A DNA stretch of 20,392 bases, taken from an uncultured Thermomicrobiales bacterium (GTDB taxonomy: Bacteria; Chloroflexota; Chloroflexia; Thermomicrobiales; UBA6265). The stretch's first letter is position 1, and every line of letters starts with the position of its first letter. Both the position numbers and the translations under genes were made by a program. Shown here piece by piece: positions 7,190-14,112 of the stretch. The DNA lies in contig CADCWI010000094.1 in NCBI GenBank assembly GCA_902806355.1, positions 1-20,392 on the forward strand, given 5' to 3'. The notes beneath the pieces are model-generated. The model saw only the letters and a program-made list of their open reading frames with translations, searched no databases and had not been told where the DNA came from.

Positions 7190-8842
7190 GTGATCACGGA
7201 ACACAAGGCGGATCTCGAAAGACAAGCGTTCGACCTGATTGTCGTCGGTGGCGGCATCAACGGAACAGGCATCGCCCGCGACGCCGCGTTGCGTGGACTC
7301 CGGGTGCTCCTGCTCGACAAGGCCGATGTCGCCGCCGGCTCCACAAGTTGGTCCAGCCGGCTGATCCATGGCGGCCTGCGCTACCTGGAACACGGAGAGA
7401 TCGGGCTCGTGCGTGAGTCCCTCCGGGAACGCGAGCGACTGCTGCGGCTGGCACCGCATTTGGTGAAGCCGATCCCCCTCACACTCCCGATCTATGCGCA
7501 TCACACCCGCTCGCCCTGGATGATCCGGGCGGGCATGATCGCCTACGACCTGTTGTCATTCGACAAGTCGTTGCCTCGCCACAGGATGTACGACCGGGCG
7601 GGAACGCTCCTGCATGAGCCGGGCCTCAATCCGGACGGCCTTCGCGCGGCAGCCAGGTACTACGACGCCCAGGTCGAGTTTCCGGAACGCGTTTCGGTCG
7701 AGAACATGATCGACGCGGTCGCACATGGAGCCGTCGTGCGAACCTATTCGCGCGTCGATGAGCTCGTCGTGGAGGCGAGCACCGTCGTGGGGGTCCGGTT
7801 CTTCGATGCGACCCAGGACCGCCTGGTGACGGTTCGGGGGGCGGTCACGGTCAACGTCGCGGGCCCGTGGGTGGACAAAGTACTGGCAGGACTGGGACTC
7901 GGCGAGGCGCCGCCGCGCCTGATCGGTGGGACCAAGGGAAGCCACATCGTTGTCGGAGCATTCCCGGGTGCCCCGAGCGACGCTCTCTATATTGAAGCCA
8001 AGCAGGACGGACGACCATATTTCATTATTCCCTGGAATGGCCTGTATCTGATCGGTACGACCGACGTACGCTACGAGGGCGACCTGGATCGGGTCGTTCC
8101 CAGCGAAGAGGAAGTGCGGTACCTGCTGGACGAGGCAAATCTGGCCATTCCGGCGGCGAAGCTGGAGCGCGACGACGTGCTCTATGCCTATGCCGGCCTG
8201 CGCCCACTTCCGTATGTCCAGCTGGGATCGGAAAGCGGCATCACCCGCCGCCATATCGTCCGCGATCATGCCCCGAGAGTCGAGGGATTGATCTCGATCA
8301 TCGGCGGCAAGCTGACGACCTATCGCAACCTGGCCGAACAGGCGGTCGATGTAGCAGGCAAGAAGTTGGACCGCGCGATACCCGCATCCCGGACGGCGAA
8401 TTGGCCCCTTCCAGGCGGTGTGGCGCGATTCGGCGCCTTCGCCAGCGCATTCCAGCACAACCGCCCAGCATGGCTGAGCGAGCAATCAGCATCGTATCTG
8501 CTCCGGGTGTACGGCATCCGGTCGAGAGCCGTGTTGGCGTTGGCGGAAGACACCCCAGCCTTGCGAGCGGTGGTCAGTGAGCACACGGGAGCGATTGGAG
8601 CGGCAATCGTGTTCGCTTTCCGCGAGGAAGCGGCGTTGACGCTGACCGACGCCATCATGCGTCGAACGATGATCGGGTATGCGGCGGATGCCGGATTCGA
8701 CGCACTCGAGCAAGTGGCCAGAGTGTGCCAAACAGCACTTGGCTGGACCGATGCACGGACGCAGGAGGAACTGATTGCGCATCGTGCGTACATGCAGCGA
8801 TTCTTGCCGAAGAGCGGCGCCCGGGCCGTCGTGGCAGGCTGA
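7190..8842 (+). CDS. glpD: Aerobic glycerol-3-phosphate dehydrogenase (FAD)
   Basis: It oxidises sn-glycerol 3-phosphate to dihydroxyacetone phosphate at the membrane and passes electrons to the quinone pool. FAD binding is shown by IVVGGGINGTGIARDAALRG at about 17-36. The GlpD fingerprint GSTSWSSRLIHGGLRYLE follows, then NVAGPWVD, FIIPWNGLYLIGTTD and IIGGKLTTYR, and a C-terminal DAO_C domain; the length (550 aa) is normal. I place the start at the GTG at 7190, which has GGAAAGG 6 nt upstream and gives the usual short N-terminus; an ATG at 7133 has no good ribosome site and its extension covers a repeated element. It is divergent from the binding-protein/sulfatase operon, and may catabolise glycerol released from glycosyl-glycerols, but that is inference. 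No glpK or glpF is nearby. Confidence 0.93.
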   Translation: MITEHKADLERQAFDLIVVGGGINGTGIARDAALRGLRVLLLDKADVAAGSTSWSSRLIHGGLRYLEHGEIGLVRESLRERERLLRLAPHLVKPIPLTLPIYAHHTRSPWMIRAGMIAYDLLSFDKSLPRHRMYDRAGTLLHEPGLNPDGLRAAARYYDAQVEFPERVSVENMIDAVAHGAVVRTYSRVDELVVEASTVVGVRFFDATQDRLVTVRGAVTVNVAGPWVDKVLAGLGLGEAPPRLIGGTKGSHIVVGAFPGAPSDALYIEAKQDGRPYFIIPWNGLYLIGTTDVRYEGDLDRVVPSEEEVRYLLDEANLAIPAAKLERDDVLYAYAGLRPLPYVQLGSESGITRRHIVRDHAPRVEGLISIIGGKLTTYRNLAEQAVDVAGKKLDRAIPASRTANWPLPGGVARFGAFASAFQHNRPAWLSEQSASYLLRVYGIRSRAVLALAEDTPALRAVVSEHTGAIGAAIVFAFREEAALTLTDAIMRRTMIGYAADAGFDALEQVARVCQTALGWTDARTQEELIAHRAYMQRFLPKSGARAVVAG

Positions 8843-8884
8843 ACCGTGGGTCTTGGGACTGAACGCGCGCAACGGAATCAGGAG

Positions 8885-8907
8885 GGCCCGGGGTTTGCAC
8901 GGGCTCC
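8885..8907 (+). terminator. Possible glpD terminator hairpin
   Basis: GGGCCCG (8885-8891) pairs with CGGGCTC (8901-8907), with one G-U pair, across a 9-nt loop, 42 nt after the glpD stop. No T-run follows, so the call is weak. Confidence 0.3.
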
Positions 8908-8992
8908 GCGCGGCTGGCCACCGGTGAACTTCGGTTCAGGGACAGGCCGGGTAAAAGCGGACGCATTCCGAACGTTTCGAGGTGCAAAACGG

Positions 8993-9002
8993 TGACATCC
9001 TG
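8993..9002 (+). repeat. Repeated 10-mer GTGACATCCT, copy 2
   Basis: This copy is followed by GTC and a short CGGC-GA-GCCG hairpin, so a hairpin again lies next to the 10-mer. See copies at 7140 and 15966. Confidence 0.35.
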
Positions 9003-9076
9003 TCGGCGAGCCGGTACAAGCGGGGCCTCTCCTCTATGTACGTACACTATTAGCGGCGTGGCCTTCTACAAGTGTA

Positions 9077-9105
9077 TTGCTATCTCGTGTTAACGCCGGT
9101 AAAAT
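9077..9105 (+). promoter_or_regulatory. Strong sigma-70-type promoter
   Basis: TTGCTA (9077-9082, 4 of 6), an exact 17-nt spacer and TAAAAT (9100-9105, 5 of 6) predict a start near 9112. The nearest downstream open frame is the small one at 9235. The 9-mers at 9051-9059 and 9093-9101 are near-inverted copies (one mismatch) flanking the -35 region and could bind a regulator. Confidence 0.5.
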
Positions 9106-9234
9106 GTATGCAATAACTGCTTCGTCGTCACCAAGGCGTGCGAAGTGCCGCGTGACTTGCCTGACGGTTCGCCTGGCTGACGGACTGATGGGTCTTTGTA
9201 TATCCCGCCAATAAAAGAGAGGATCGATGACCGC

Positions 9235-9474
9235 ATGAGCGTTCCATCCAAGCCCGTTGTGCGCACCCTTCGCCCGAGTCTTGTCGTGGCCGAGGCACTT
9301 GTCGAGCGTCAGGGCCCTTCCCAGATCGTTGCCCGGGCCCGTCGACATGGGTTCTCGAATTGCCTGACCAGTGCTGTCGTCGCTGCCTGCTGCCGAACCG
9401 CCACCGAGAACCGACCGATCCCCCCATCGCCTTCCGCCTCGGATCACCCTGCCCCGAAGGTCGCCCAGACCTGA
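9235..9474 (+). CDS. Small hypothetical protein (79 aa)
   Basis: I do not recognise this protein. It begins MSVPSKPVVRTLRPSLVVAE, has a basic, Arg-rich middle with two Cys in CRTATENR-like context, and ends in a Pro/Ser-rich tail. Codon third positions are mostly G or C, as in neighbouring genes, and a good promoter lies 130 bp upstream. GAGAGG is 12 nt before this ATG but only 4 nt before an overlapping ATG at 9227, whose frame stops after three codons (ATGACCGCATGA), so either translation is coupled or the ribosome site is simply distant. It could also be non-coding leader RNA. Confidence is low because no family supports it. Confidence 0.35.
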   Translation: MSVPSKPVVRTLRPSLVVAEALVERQGPSQIVARARRHGFSNCLTSAVVAACCRTATENRPIPPSPSASDHPAPKVAQT

Positions 9475-9867
9475 TCGCCGTCGCGATCGTTCCCTAGACG
9501 AAGATGCGTTCTGTCCATTTCCCTACCTAAAGATCTTGTCCGAAACCCAGTCGTTTTTGTTGTGTCTTCGACCGGGTAGCGACCTTGTGCTATATTCAAG
9601 CGTCAGGATCGCCTTTGGCGGTCTCGTATCAGCATGCGCGCGAGCCGAGTGCTGCTGGCGTTGTCCGCATGACTCCACTGAATACCAGCGATCATGGCGC
9701 GATGCATTCTGTGGTGCTACCGGAGTCGCCTCGTGGCCGATAAGCGGCGTAGTGCCACGCATTCGTCGGCTCCCCTGTGCGTGACACCAGGACACCTTTC
9801 GGTGGGGTGGCATTCTGTCCGGTGACGGCTGCGTTATGGCGTTCGTGCCAACACGATTATCAATTGC
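9475..9867. other. Leader region of the rpsP operon
   Basis: A stretch of about 390 bp with no supported gene. It contains the extended -10 promoter at 9568-9596 and a roughly 270-nt untranslated leader. The leader has a bulged hairpin at 9785-9824: CACC and GGACA pair with TGTCC and GGTG, with one bulged A. I looked for SRP RNA, RNase P, tmRNA and tRNA signatures and saw none. Confidence 0.5.
9568..9596 (+). promoter_or_regulatory. Extended -10 promoter for rpsP operon
   Basis: TCGACC (9568-9573, 4 of 6 to -35), a 17-nt spacer and TATATT (9591-9596, 5 of 6) are joined by the extended element TG at 9588-9589 with one base before -10. It predicts a start near 9603, about 277 nt before rpsP. 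Confidence 0.5.
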
Positions 9868-9879
9868 AGGAGTATGTTT

Positions 9880-10170
9880 GTGATCAAGTTGCGACTTCGC
9901 CGTACAGGTGCCAAGAAGCGCCCGAGTTATCGAATTGTCGCCGCCGAGCATAGCGCTCCGCGAGATGGGCGATTCATCGAAATCATCGGTCATTACGACC
10001 CGTTGACCGAACCAGCAACCGTGAAAGTCAATGAGGAACGTGCCCGTCATTGGTTGAGCGTTGGTGCCCAGCCGTCCGACACTGTTGCCGGCCTGCTCAG
10101 GCGAGCTGGGGTGATCGAGTCGGACACGCCTGCCGCGGCCGCCACGCCGGCGGTTGAAGTCCAGGCATAA
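9880..10170 (+). CDS. rpsP: 30S ribosomal protein S16
   Basis: S16 is an early-binding protein of the 30S subunit. The N-terminal fingerprint [19 protein letters not shown] is followed by [17 protein letters not shown], both diagnostic, and by a short Ala-rich tail, giving 96 residues. The ribosome site decides the start: AGGAG (9868-9872) is 7 nt before the GTG at 9880 but only 1 nt before the in-frame ATG at 9874, and S16 normally begins right at this position. It is followed after 5 nt by the KH protein gene and then rimM, the conserved rpsP-khpA-rimM order. The ffh gene often found upstream is absent. Confidence 0.96.
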   Translation: MIKLRLRRTGAKKRPSYRIVAAEHSAPRDGRFIEIIGHYDPLTEPATVKVNEERARHWLSVGAQPSDTVAGLLRRAGVIESDTPAAAATPAVEVQA

Positions 10171-10175
10171 TCCTC

Positions 10176-10547
10176 GTGACCGAGCGCAACGATAGGGCCG
10201 CCGAGCACGATGAAGCCACGTCACCTGACGACATCGTGCCCGTCGAATCGGCAACCTTCGTCCAGGAAGGTGCTTCTCCTGCCGCATTGCTGGTGCAGAC
10301 CGAGGCGTCGGAATCGTTGCGTGGACTCATCTCCTACCTCGTCACCAATCTCGTCGACGATCCGGACGCCGTCGCGATCGATGTCCAGCAGCGCGGCTCA
10401 TTGGTGCAAATCCAGCTTCGGCTGCCGGAGGAAGAGCTTGGCAAGGTCATTGGCCGTGGTGGCCGGATCGCCAAGGCGATGCGCACGGCCCTGATGATCG
10501 CAGGCTCGCGGCACCATCTGCGGGTCAGTCTCGACATCGAAAGCTGA
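10176..10547 (+). CDS. khpA: KH-domain RNA-binding protein (KhpA type) with N-terminal extension
   Basis: KhpA proteins are small KH RNA-binding proteins encoded between rpsP and rimM in many bacteria. The KH core is at about 47-120: LRGLISYLVTNLVDDPDAV, then LGKVIGRGGRIAKAMRTAL with the GxxG loop as GRGG. Usual KhpA length is 75-80 residues; this one has 123 because of about 45 acidic, probably disordered residues in front. The start is a GTG 5 nt after the rpsP stop with a weak ribosome site, so translation may be coupled. A later start (for example a GTG near 10237) would shorten the tail. It ends 3 nt before rimM. Confidence 0.9.
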   Translation: MTERNDRAAEHDEATSPDDIVPVESATFVQEGASPAALLVQTEASESLRGLISYLVTNLVDDPDAVAIDVQQRGSLVQIQLRLPEEELGKVIGRGGRIAKAMRTALMIAGSRHHLRVSLDIES

Positions 10548-10550
10548 TCC

Positions 10551-11282
10551 ATGCCCGATCCTGATAATCGCCGCCCTTCAGCCCCTGAGACGCCGGCACG
10601 TCAAGCCGGCACCGGGACCAATGAGGCAGCGGCACAGGGCGGAAAGAGGACTCCGGTCCCGCGCCGCCGGAGTGGGCCAAAGGCATTGCCCCGAAAGCGA
10701 ACCGGTGTCGCATCCCGGGCCCTGATCGACACGAGCGGTCCGCTACCCATGGCCTCGCTTTCCGAGATACGGCTGACGATCGGCACGATTGGCGGGACGC
10801 ACGGGATCGAAGGCGAACTCAAGCTTCGCCTGCTCACCGATCAGCCGGACCATCTGCCGACCCTCACCCAGGTATTCCTCGGCAGCAGCGACGAGCCGAC
10901 GCGGTTGGAGCGTGTCCGTTTCCATGGCGACCAGGCGTTGATTAAGCTCGAAGGAATCGATTCTCCGGAGCAGGGCAAAGCGCTCGGCGGACTCCAGGTA
11001 CGCATCGCGGGAGAGGATGCGCGGCCGCTCGGGCCCGATGAGTACTTCCTGTTCCAGCTCATCGGACTGCGGGCGGTTGACGAGCACGGCTCGACCGTTG
11101 GGGTCGTGACCGACCTGATCGAGACCGGTGCCCACGACGTGCTGGTGATCACTCCGCCCGATGGTGACAGAACCAGCCAGATCCTCATTCCGAATCACCC
11201 GCAGTTCGTGACACGGATCGCGCCCGAAGCGGGCGTGATCGATGTCATCCTTCCGCAATACCAGGAACGACCGGATTTCTAG
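10551..11282 (+). CDS. rimM: Ribosome maturation factor RimM with N-terminal extension
   Basis: RimM helps assemble the 30S head and binds S19. The RimM N-terminal domain starts at about residue 72, with IGTIGGTHGIEGELKLRLLTD at 77-97, and the PRC-barrel half follows (PDEYFLFQLIGLRAVDE to IDVILPQ at about 160-236). RimM is normally about 170 residues; here 243, because about 65 residues rich in Arg, Pro and Ala precede the domain. An ATG at 10749 would give a canonical protein but has no ribosome site, while the ATG at 10551 lies 3 nt after the KH gene and fits coupled translation. The trmD and rplS genes that usually follow are missing, so the operon is shortened here. Confidence 0.93.
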   Translation: MPDPDNRRPSAPETPARQAGTGTNEAAAQGGKRTPVPRRRSGPKALPRKRTGVASRALIDTSGPLPMASLSEIRLTIGTIGGTHGIEGELKLRLLTDQPDHLPTLTQVFLGSSDEPTRLERVRFHGDQALIKLEGIDSPEQGKALGGLQVRIAGEDARPLGPDEYFLFQLIGLRAVDEHGSTVGVVTDLIETGAHDVLVITPPDGDRTSQILIPNHPQFVTRIAPEAGVIDVILPQYQERPDF

Positions 11283-11596
11283 CGAGGATCCGATCTTTCC
11301 AGGATGGGCGTATCGAGTGAACCAGCAGCGCAGGCATGGTTGCACTCGACCCGGCGCAGACCCATCCCCACACTGCACATCCAGACAGGGCTCCCGCAGC
11401 GCACCGGATCATCGACGGCCCGCCGTGGTGGACCAGTAGAGGTCCGGACGAGGCAACCAGCGCATATGCCTTGGAAGCTGCGCCAGTGCATAAATCCAGC
11501 GGATGGCCAAGCCTTGCGGAACTCCGCCATACATTCGCGAGTTGACCGACCTTTTCCTTCAGCCCCTTCTGGAGCCGCTACTATCTGGGAACCCGT
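11283..11596. other. Intergenic stretch between convergent rimM and SnoaL-like gene
   Basis: A 314-bp stretch with no supported gene; the short open frames in it have no ribosome sites or recognisable families. It contains one possible REP-like hairpin at 11560-11581. No T-rich terminator for rimM was seen. Confidence 0.5.
11560..11581 (-). repeat. Possible third REP-like hairpin
   Basis: On the minus strand GTAG (11581-11578) is followed by CGGCTCC, the loop AGAA and GGGGCTG, which pair with two G-U pairs. The GTAGCGGC start is identical to the elements at 519 and 632. It lies 16 nt after the stop of the SnoaL-like gene and may be its 3' hairpin. Shorter arms and wobble pairs make it less certain. 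Confidence 0.3.
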
Positions 11597-12190
11597 TCAG
11601 GCAGGAATCACCCCAATCTGTTGAAGCATCTGCAGGATGTCCGCGGACAGCCAGTATTCGGCGATCTGTCCGTTCTCAACGCGGAAGATGTCCGCGCCCT
11701 CGTACTCGACGGATTGCCCGACCGCGGCTGGTGACGACCCGGGGATTCCACCCGTATACGTCGCGCGAAAGAGCCAGCGTCCGGCAACCAGGTCGTCGTC
11801 TGCCAGCGGGCCAACAGTGGTCGTAAAGCTGTAGTCAGTGAAGGTCGCCACTGCCCCGGTGATCCAATCCTTCAGTCCCTGCGGACCGCGCACCTCGGCG
11901 GGACTGTTGCCTGCGGGCGCGAAGTGCGCGACGAAGTTTGGCGCGATGAGCTCGTCAGCGACAGCCAGGTCTCCATTCCAGAGTTCGAACCAAGGTTTCC
12001 AAAGTTCCCTGTTCTGTTCATTCTTCTGCATAGCGGCTTGTCCGTCCTTCCGGGTATTCTCTGTGACTGGAGTACCTTCACCATGTTCAACCTGGGCGAA
12101 CGATCCACCGCCATGAGCAGCAAGCAGAACTGCAATCCCACTTACCGCCATCCTGCCGAAGACCGTTCGACGTGTCGCCTGTTGCTCCAT
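11597..12190 (-). CDS. Tat-exported SnoaL-like (NTF2-fold, ester cyclase type) protein
   Basis: The 197-residue protein has an N-terminal Tat-like signal (T7-R-R-T-V-F-G, then a hydrophobic stretch to about 33) and one SnoaL/NTF2-like domain at about 55-190. Visible family features are LWKPWFELWNGDLAVADELIAPNFVAH, GPQGLKDWI and the final EYEGADIFRVENGQIAEYW. Family members include polyketide cyclases and many proteins of unknown activity, so no substrate is assigned. I chose the ATG at 12190, which has GAAGGG 8 nt upstream and is followed by the signal; the open frame runs to 12268 across the promoter and operator. It is divergent from a TetR regulator, its likely repressor. Confidence 0.85.
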   Translation of the reverse strand: MEQQATRRTVFGRMAVSGIAVLLAAHGGGSFAQVEHGEGTPVTENTRKDGQAAMQKNEQNRELWKPWFELWNGDLAVADELIAPNFVAHFAPAGNSPAEVRGPQGLKDWITGAVATFTDYSFTTTVGPLADDDLVAGRWLFRATYTGGIPGSSPAAVGQSVEYEGADIFRVENGQIAEYWLSADILQMLQQIGVIPA

Positions 12191-12264
12191 GGTGATCGCC
12201 CTTCGTTCAGCTGACCGATGCCGCTCGGTACAGGTTACGAGCACTTTGTCGTCTTTCGAGTACC

Positions 12265-12293
12265 ACATTACGAGTCATGATTCGTATCGTCAA
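12265..12293 (-). promoter_or_regulatory. Promoter of the SnoaL-like gene
   Basis: On the minus strand TTGACG (12293-12288, 5 of 6), a 17-nt spacer and TAATGT (12270-12265, 3 of 6) precede the gene by about 75 nt. The palindrome at 12269-12286 fills the spacer, so a bound repressor would block RNA polymerase directly. Confidence 0.5.
12269..12286. promoter_or_regulatory. TetR-type operator (18-bp near-perfect palindrome)
   Basis: TACGAGTCATGATTCGTA equals its own reverse complement at 16 of 18 positions. It lies between the divergent SnoaL-like and tetR genes, inside the spacer of the SnoaL promoter. It also overlaps a weaker plus-strand promoter (TTGTCG at 12246, 17 nt, TACGAG at 12269), which fits autoregulation. 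TTACGAG recurs about 33 bp to the left as a possible extra half site. Confidence 0.6.
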
Positions 12294-12334
12294 GGGCCAG
12301 GGTTCCGTTCCCGCATTACAAGGAGTCCATTCCC

Positions 12335-12979
12335 GTGAGTGAAAACCAGGAGCGCCGGCGTGCTCGCCGCCAGCAACGCGGTCTCCTCCGGGAGGAATCG
12401 ATCCTCTCTGCCGCGGGAGAGTTGTTCGCCGACGTTGGTTACGACAGGGCAACGACCAACATGATCGCCGCGCGGGCCGGAGTTTCACCGGGGTCCCTCT
12501 ACCAGTTCTTCCCGAACAAGGAGGCCATCGCCCAGGCGTATGCCGCAGCAGCAACGGCGCGCCTCCACCGGGTGTACGACATCATCCTTTCCCCCGACGT
12601 GATCGGCCTACCACTCCAGACCTTTGTCGACACCCTCATCGACGCGCTCATAGCCTTCAACAAGGAATACCCCGGGTATCTCGCACTTTCCATCGCCTCG
12701 ACCATCTCGTCACCGCTCGCCATCGTTCTCGCAGACCTGCGAAAAGACATTGCGGGTCGCCTTGAGGCACTCTTTCTGGCACGTTGGCCGATGATTACCC
12801 CGGAGCAACGGTCTGTCCGCGGGCTGATCTCGTATCGGCTCTTCCTCGCCTTGCTCCCGTTGGCGCTGGACAGCAACAGCGAAGACCAACAAACGATCGT
12901 GCGCGAGATGAAAAGCGTCCTGTACCGATACTGGGAACCAGTCGCCGGCGCGCAGGGCGTCGGACATTCCAGTTCCTGA
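12335..12979 (+). CDS. TetR/AcrR family transcriptional regulator
   Basis: The 214-residue protein has the TetR N-terminal DNA-binding domain at about 19-66: ESILSAAGELFADVGYDRAT, then the helix-turn-helix MIAARAGVSPGSLYQFFPNK. The C-terminal helical ligand-binding region (70-205) has no recognisable effector. The N-terminus is rich in Arg (residues 7-19). The GTG start at 12335 has AAGGAG 9 nt upstream, a strong ribosome site. It is divergent from the SnoaL-like gene over 144 bp containing the palindrome at 12269-12286, so local repression and autoregulation are likely. The inducer is unknown. Confidence 0.92.
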   Translation: MSENQERRRARRQQRGLLREESILSAAGELFADVGYDRATTNMIAARAGVSPGSLYQFFPNKEAIAQAYAAAATARLHRVYDIILSPDVIGLPLQTFVDTLIDALIAFNKEYPGYLALSIASTISSPLAIVLADLRKDIAGRLEALFLARWPMITPEQRSVRGLISYRLFLALLPLALDSNSEDQQTIVREMKSVLYRYWEPVAGAQGVGHSSS

Positions 12980-13214
12980 GCCGCCTCTGTGCGAGCGACG
13001 TCGTCACGAAGTCTCCGCGAGGTCGGTCAGCAGACGTTCTCCGGCTTCACCGGAAGATCGGTCCAAGGACACACCGGCATCAGCATCAGCGCCTGACACG
13101 CGCACCGGTGCGATGAGCAACGCAGGGTATCCGCACAGACACAACCGGGGGTGCAGGATCACTGTTCCCAGCGCGCGTGACGCCCCGAAGGCCGGAATGA
13201 CCCTTCCGCTTCGG

Positions 13215-13856
13215 CTAACCGATGCTTTGGAACGCCTGGATGAAAAAGTACGCGGCGAAGCCGAGGATTACGACGCCGCTTATGCCCGTCACCCATCGCA
13301 TACCCCGGCCGGTGACGAATCGCCGGGCGATCTGGGCCAGCACGGAAAGCGACGTGACCCAGGCCAGCAGGCCGAGGAACACACCTCCGACGAGGACCGG
13401 CGCGCCTGCGCTGCCAACGCGCGCTACCGCTTCCGCGACTAGGGCCGCGCCCACCGACACCCAATAGACGATTCCCATGGGGCTGAACGCGGCGATCAAC
13501 ACGCCCGTCAGGTAGCTGCGGCCACGTCGCGGTGTGATGTGATCGCTTGGCGCGGGGGTATCCCGGATCGCCCGCAGGCTCTTCAGTGCCACATACGACA
13601 GCATCACCCCTCCGGCCAGGAACAGCGGGAACCGGAGACGGGGGCTATCCGCCAGCGGTGTCAATCCGCTCACCACCAGCACGGCATAAACGGTGTCGGT
13701 CGACAACGCCCCGAGACCGACCAGCCACCCGTTGACAAATCCCCCGCGAATCCCGCGCGCAATGATCTCGATATTGATCGGGCCGATCGGTGCGGCGAGC
13801 GCCACACCGATCACCATTCCATATCCAAGGAGGCCGAACAGTTCAGTTATCGTCAC
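13215..13856 (-). CDS. LysE/RhtB-family translocator (amino-acid or metabolite exporter)
   Basis: An inner-membrane exporter of 213 residues with about six membrane segments (about 8-28, 40-64, 75-93, 116-140, 150-172, 188-208). Family features are the N-terminal AAPIGPINIEIIARGIRGG at 21-39 and SPMGIVYWVSVG at 125-136, corresponding to the NP..FW region of LysE. The start is the GTG at 13856 with GGAAAG 5 nt upstream; the open frame goes on to a TTG at 13907, but the extra 17 residues are hydrophilic and unlike the family. It is divergent from the zinc-ribbon membrane protein. The exported substrate cannot be read from the sequence. Confidence 0.88.
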   Translation of the reverse strand: MTITELFGLLGYGMVIGVALAAPIGPINIEIIARGIRGGFVNGWLVGLGALSTDTVYAVLVVSGLTPLADSPRLRFPLFLAGGVMLSYVALKSLRAIRDTPAPSDHITPRRGRSYLTGVLIAAFSPMGIVYWVSVGAALVAEAVARVGSAGAPVLVGGVFLGLLAWVTSLSVLAQIARRFVTGRGMRWVTGISGVVILGFAAYFFIQAFQSIG

Positions 13857-13982
13857 GGGTTCTTTCCATCGAGAGTGATCGAGTGTCCAGGGAATCGTCA
13901 GAGGCAAGCCGGATCAGCGCGCCAAGGAAAGGCCAGCCAGGACAGAGGAATCACGCTCCACCAGAATGATGCACAACGTGGC

Positions 13983-13988
13983 TATACT
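13983..13988 (+). promoter_or_regulatory. Possible -10 element for the zinc-ribbon membrane protein gene
   Basis: TATACT (5 of 6) stands 125 nt before the ATG at 14113. No matching -35 element is visible. If used, transcription would begin after the more upstream ATG at 13966, which supports the later start. Confidence 0.25.
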
Positions 13989-14112
13989 TCCGTCAAGAAA
14001 GACAGCCGAGGCAATCGACAATCACACGCGTTCCGTACACCTCCCTGACCACATCGAACCTTCCTGGCAGGAAGGGGTGCTCCGGATCGCCACAGGGAAT
14101 GGTGGCACTGCC

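Larger units (their letters stand above)
8843..9234. other. Non-coding stretch after glpD
   Basis: A 392-bp stretch with no supported gene before the small frame at 9235. It contains a hairpin at 8885-8907, a 5-bp TTCG-loop hairpin at 8926-8939, a GTGACATCCT repeat at 8993, the palindrome TGTACGTACA at 9037-9046, and a good plus-strand promoter at 9077-9105. From about 9030 the DNA is noticeably AT-richer, as expected for a promoter zone. Confidence 0.5.

Noticed and set aside
6884..7504. Minus-strand frame of 206 codons over the glpD start
   Set aside because: Shadow of glpD, with low-complexity composition and no family resemblance.
8843..9873. Possible tRNA, SRP RNA, tmRNA or RNase P gene in the gap before rpsP
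   Set aside because: I looked for the TpsiC loop, the SRP apical motif and RNase P and tmRNA conserved strings and found none.
12795..13007. Small frames between tetR and the LysE gene
   Set aside because: No ribosome sites or families; they overlap the end of tetR.
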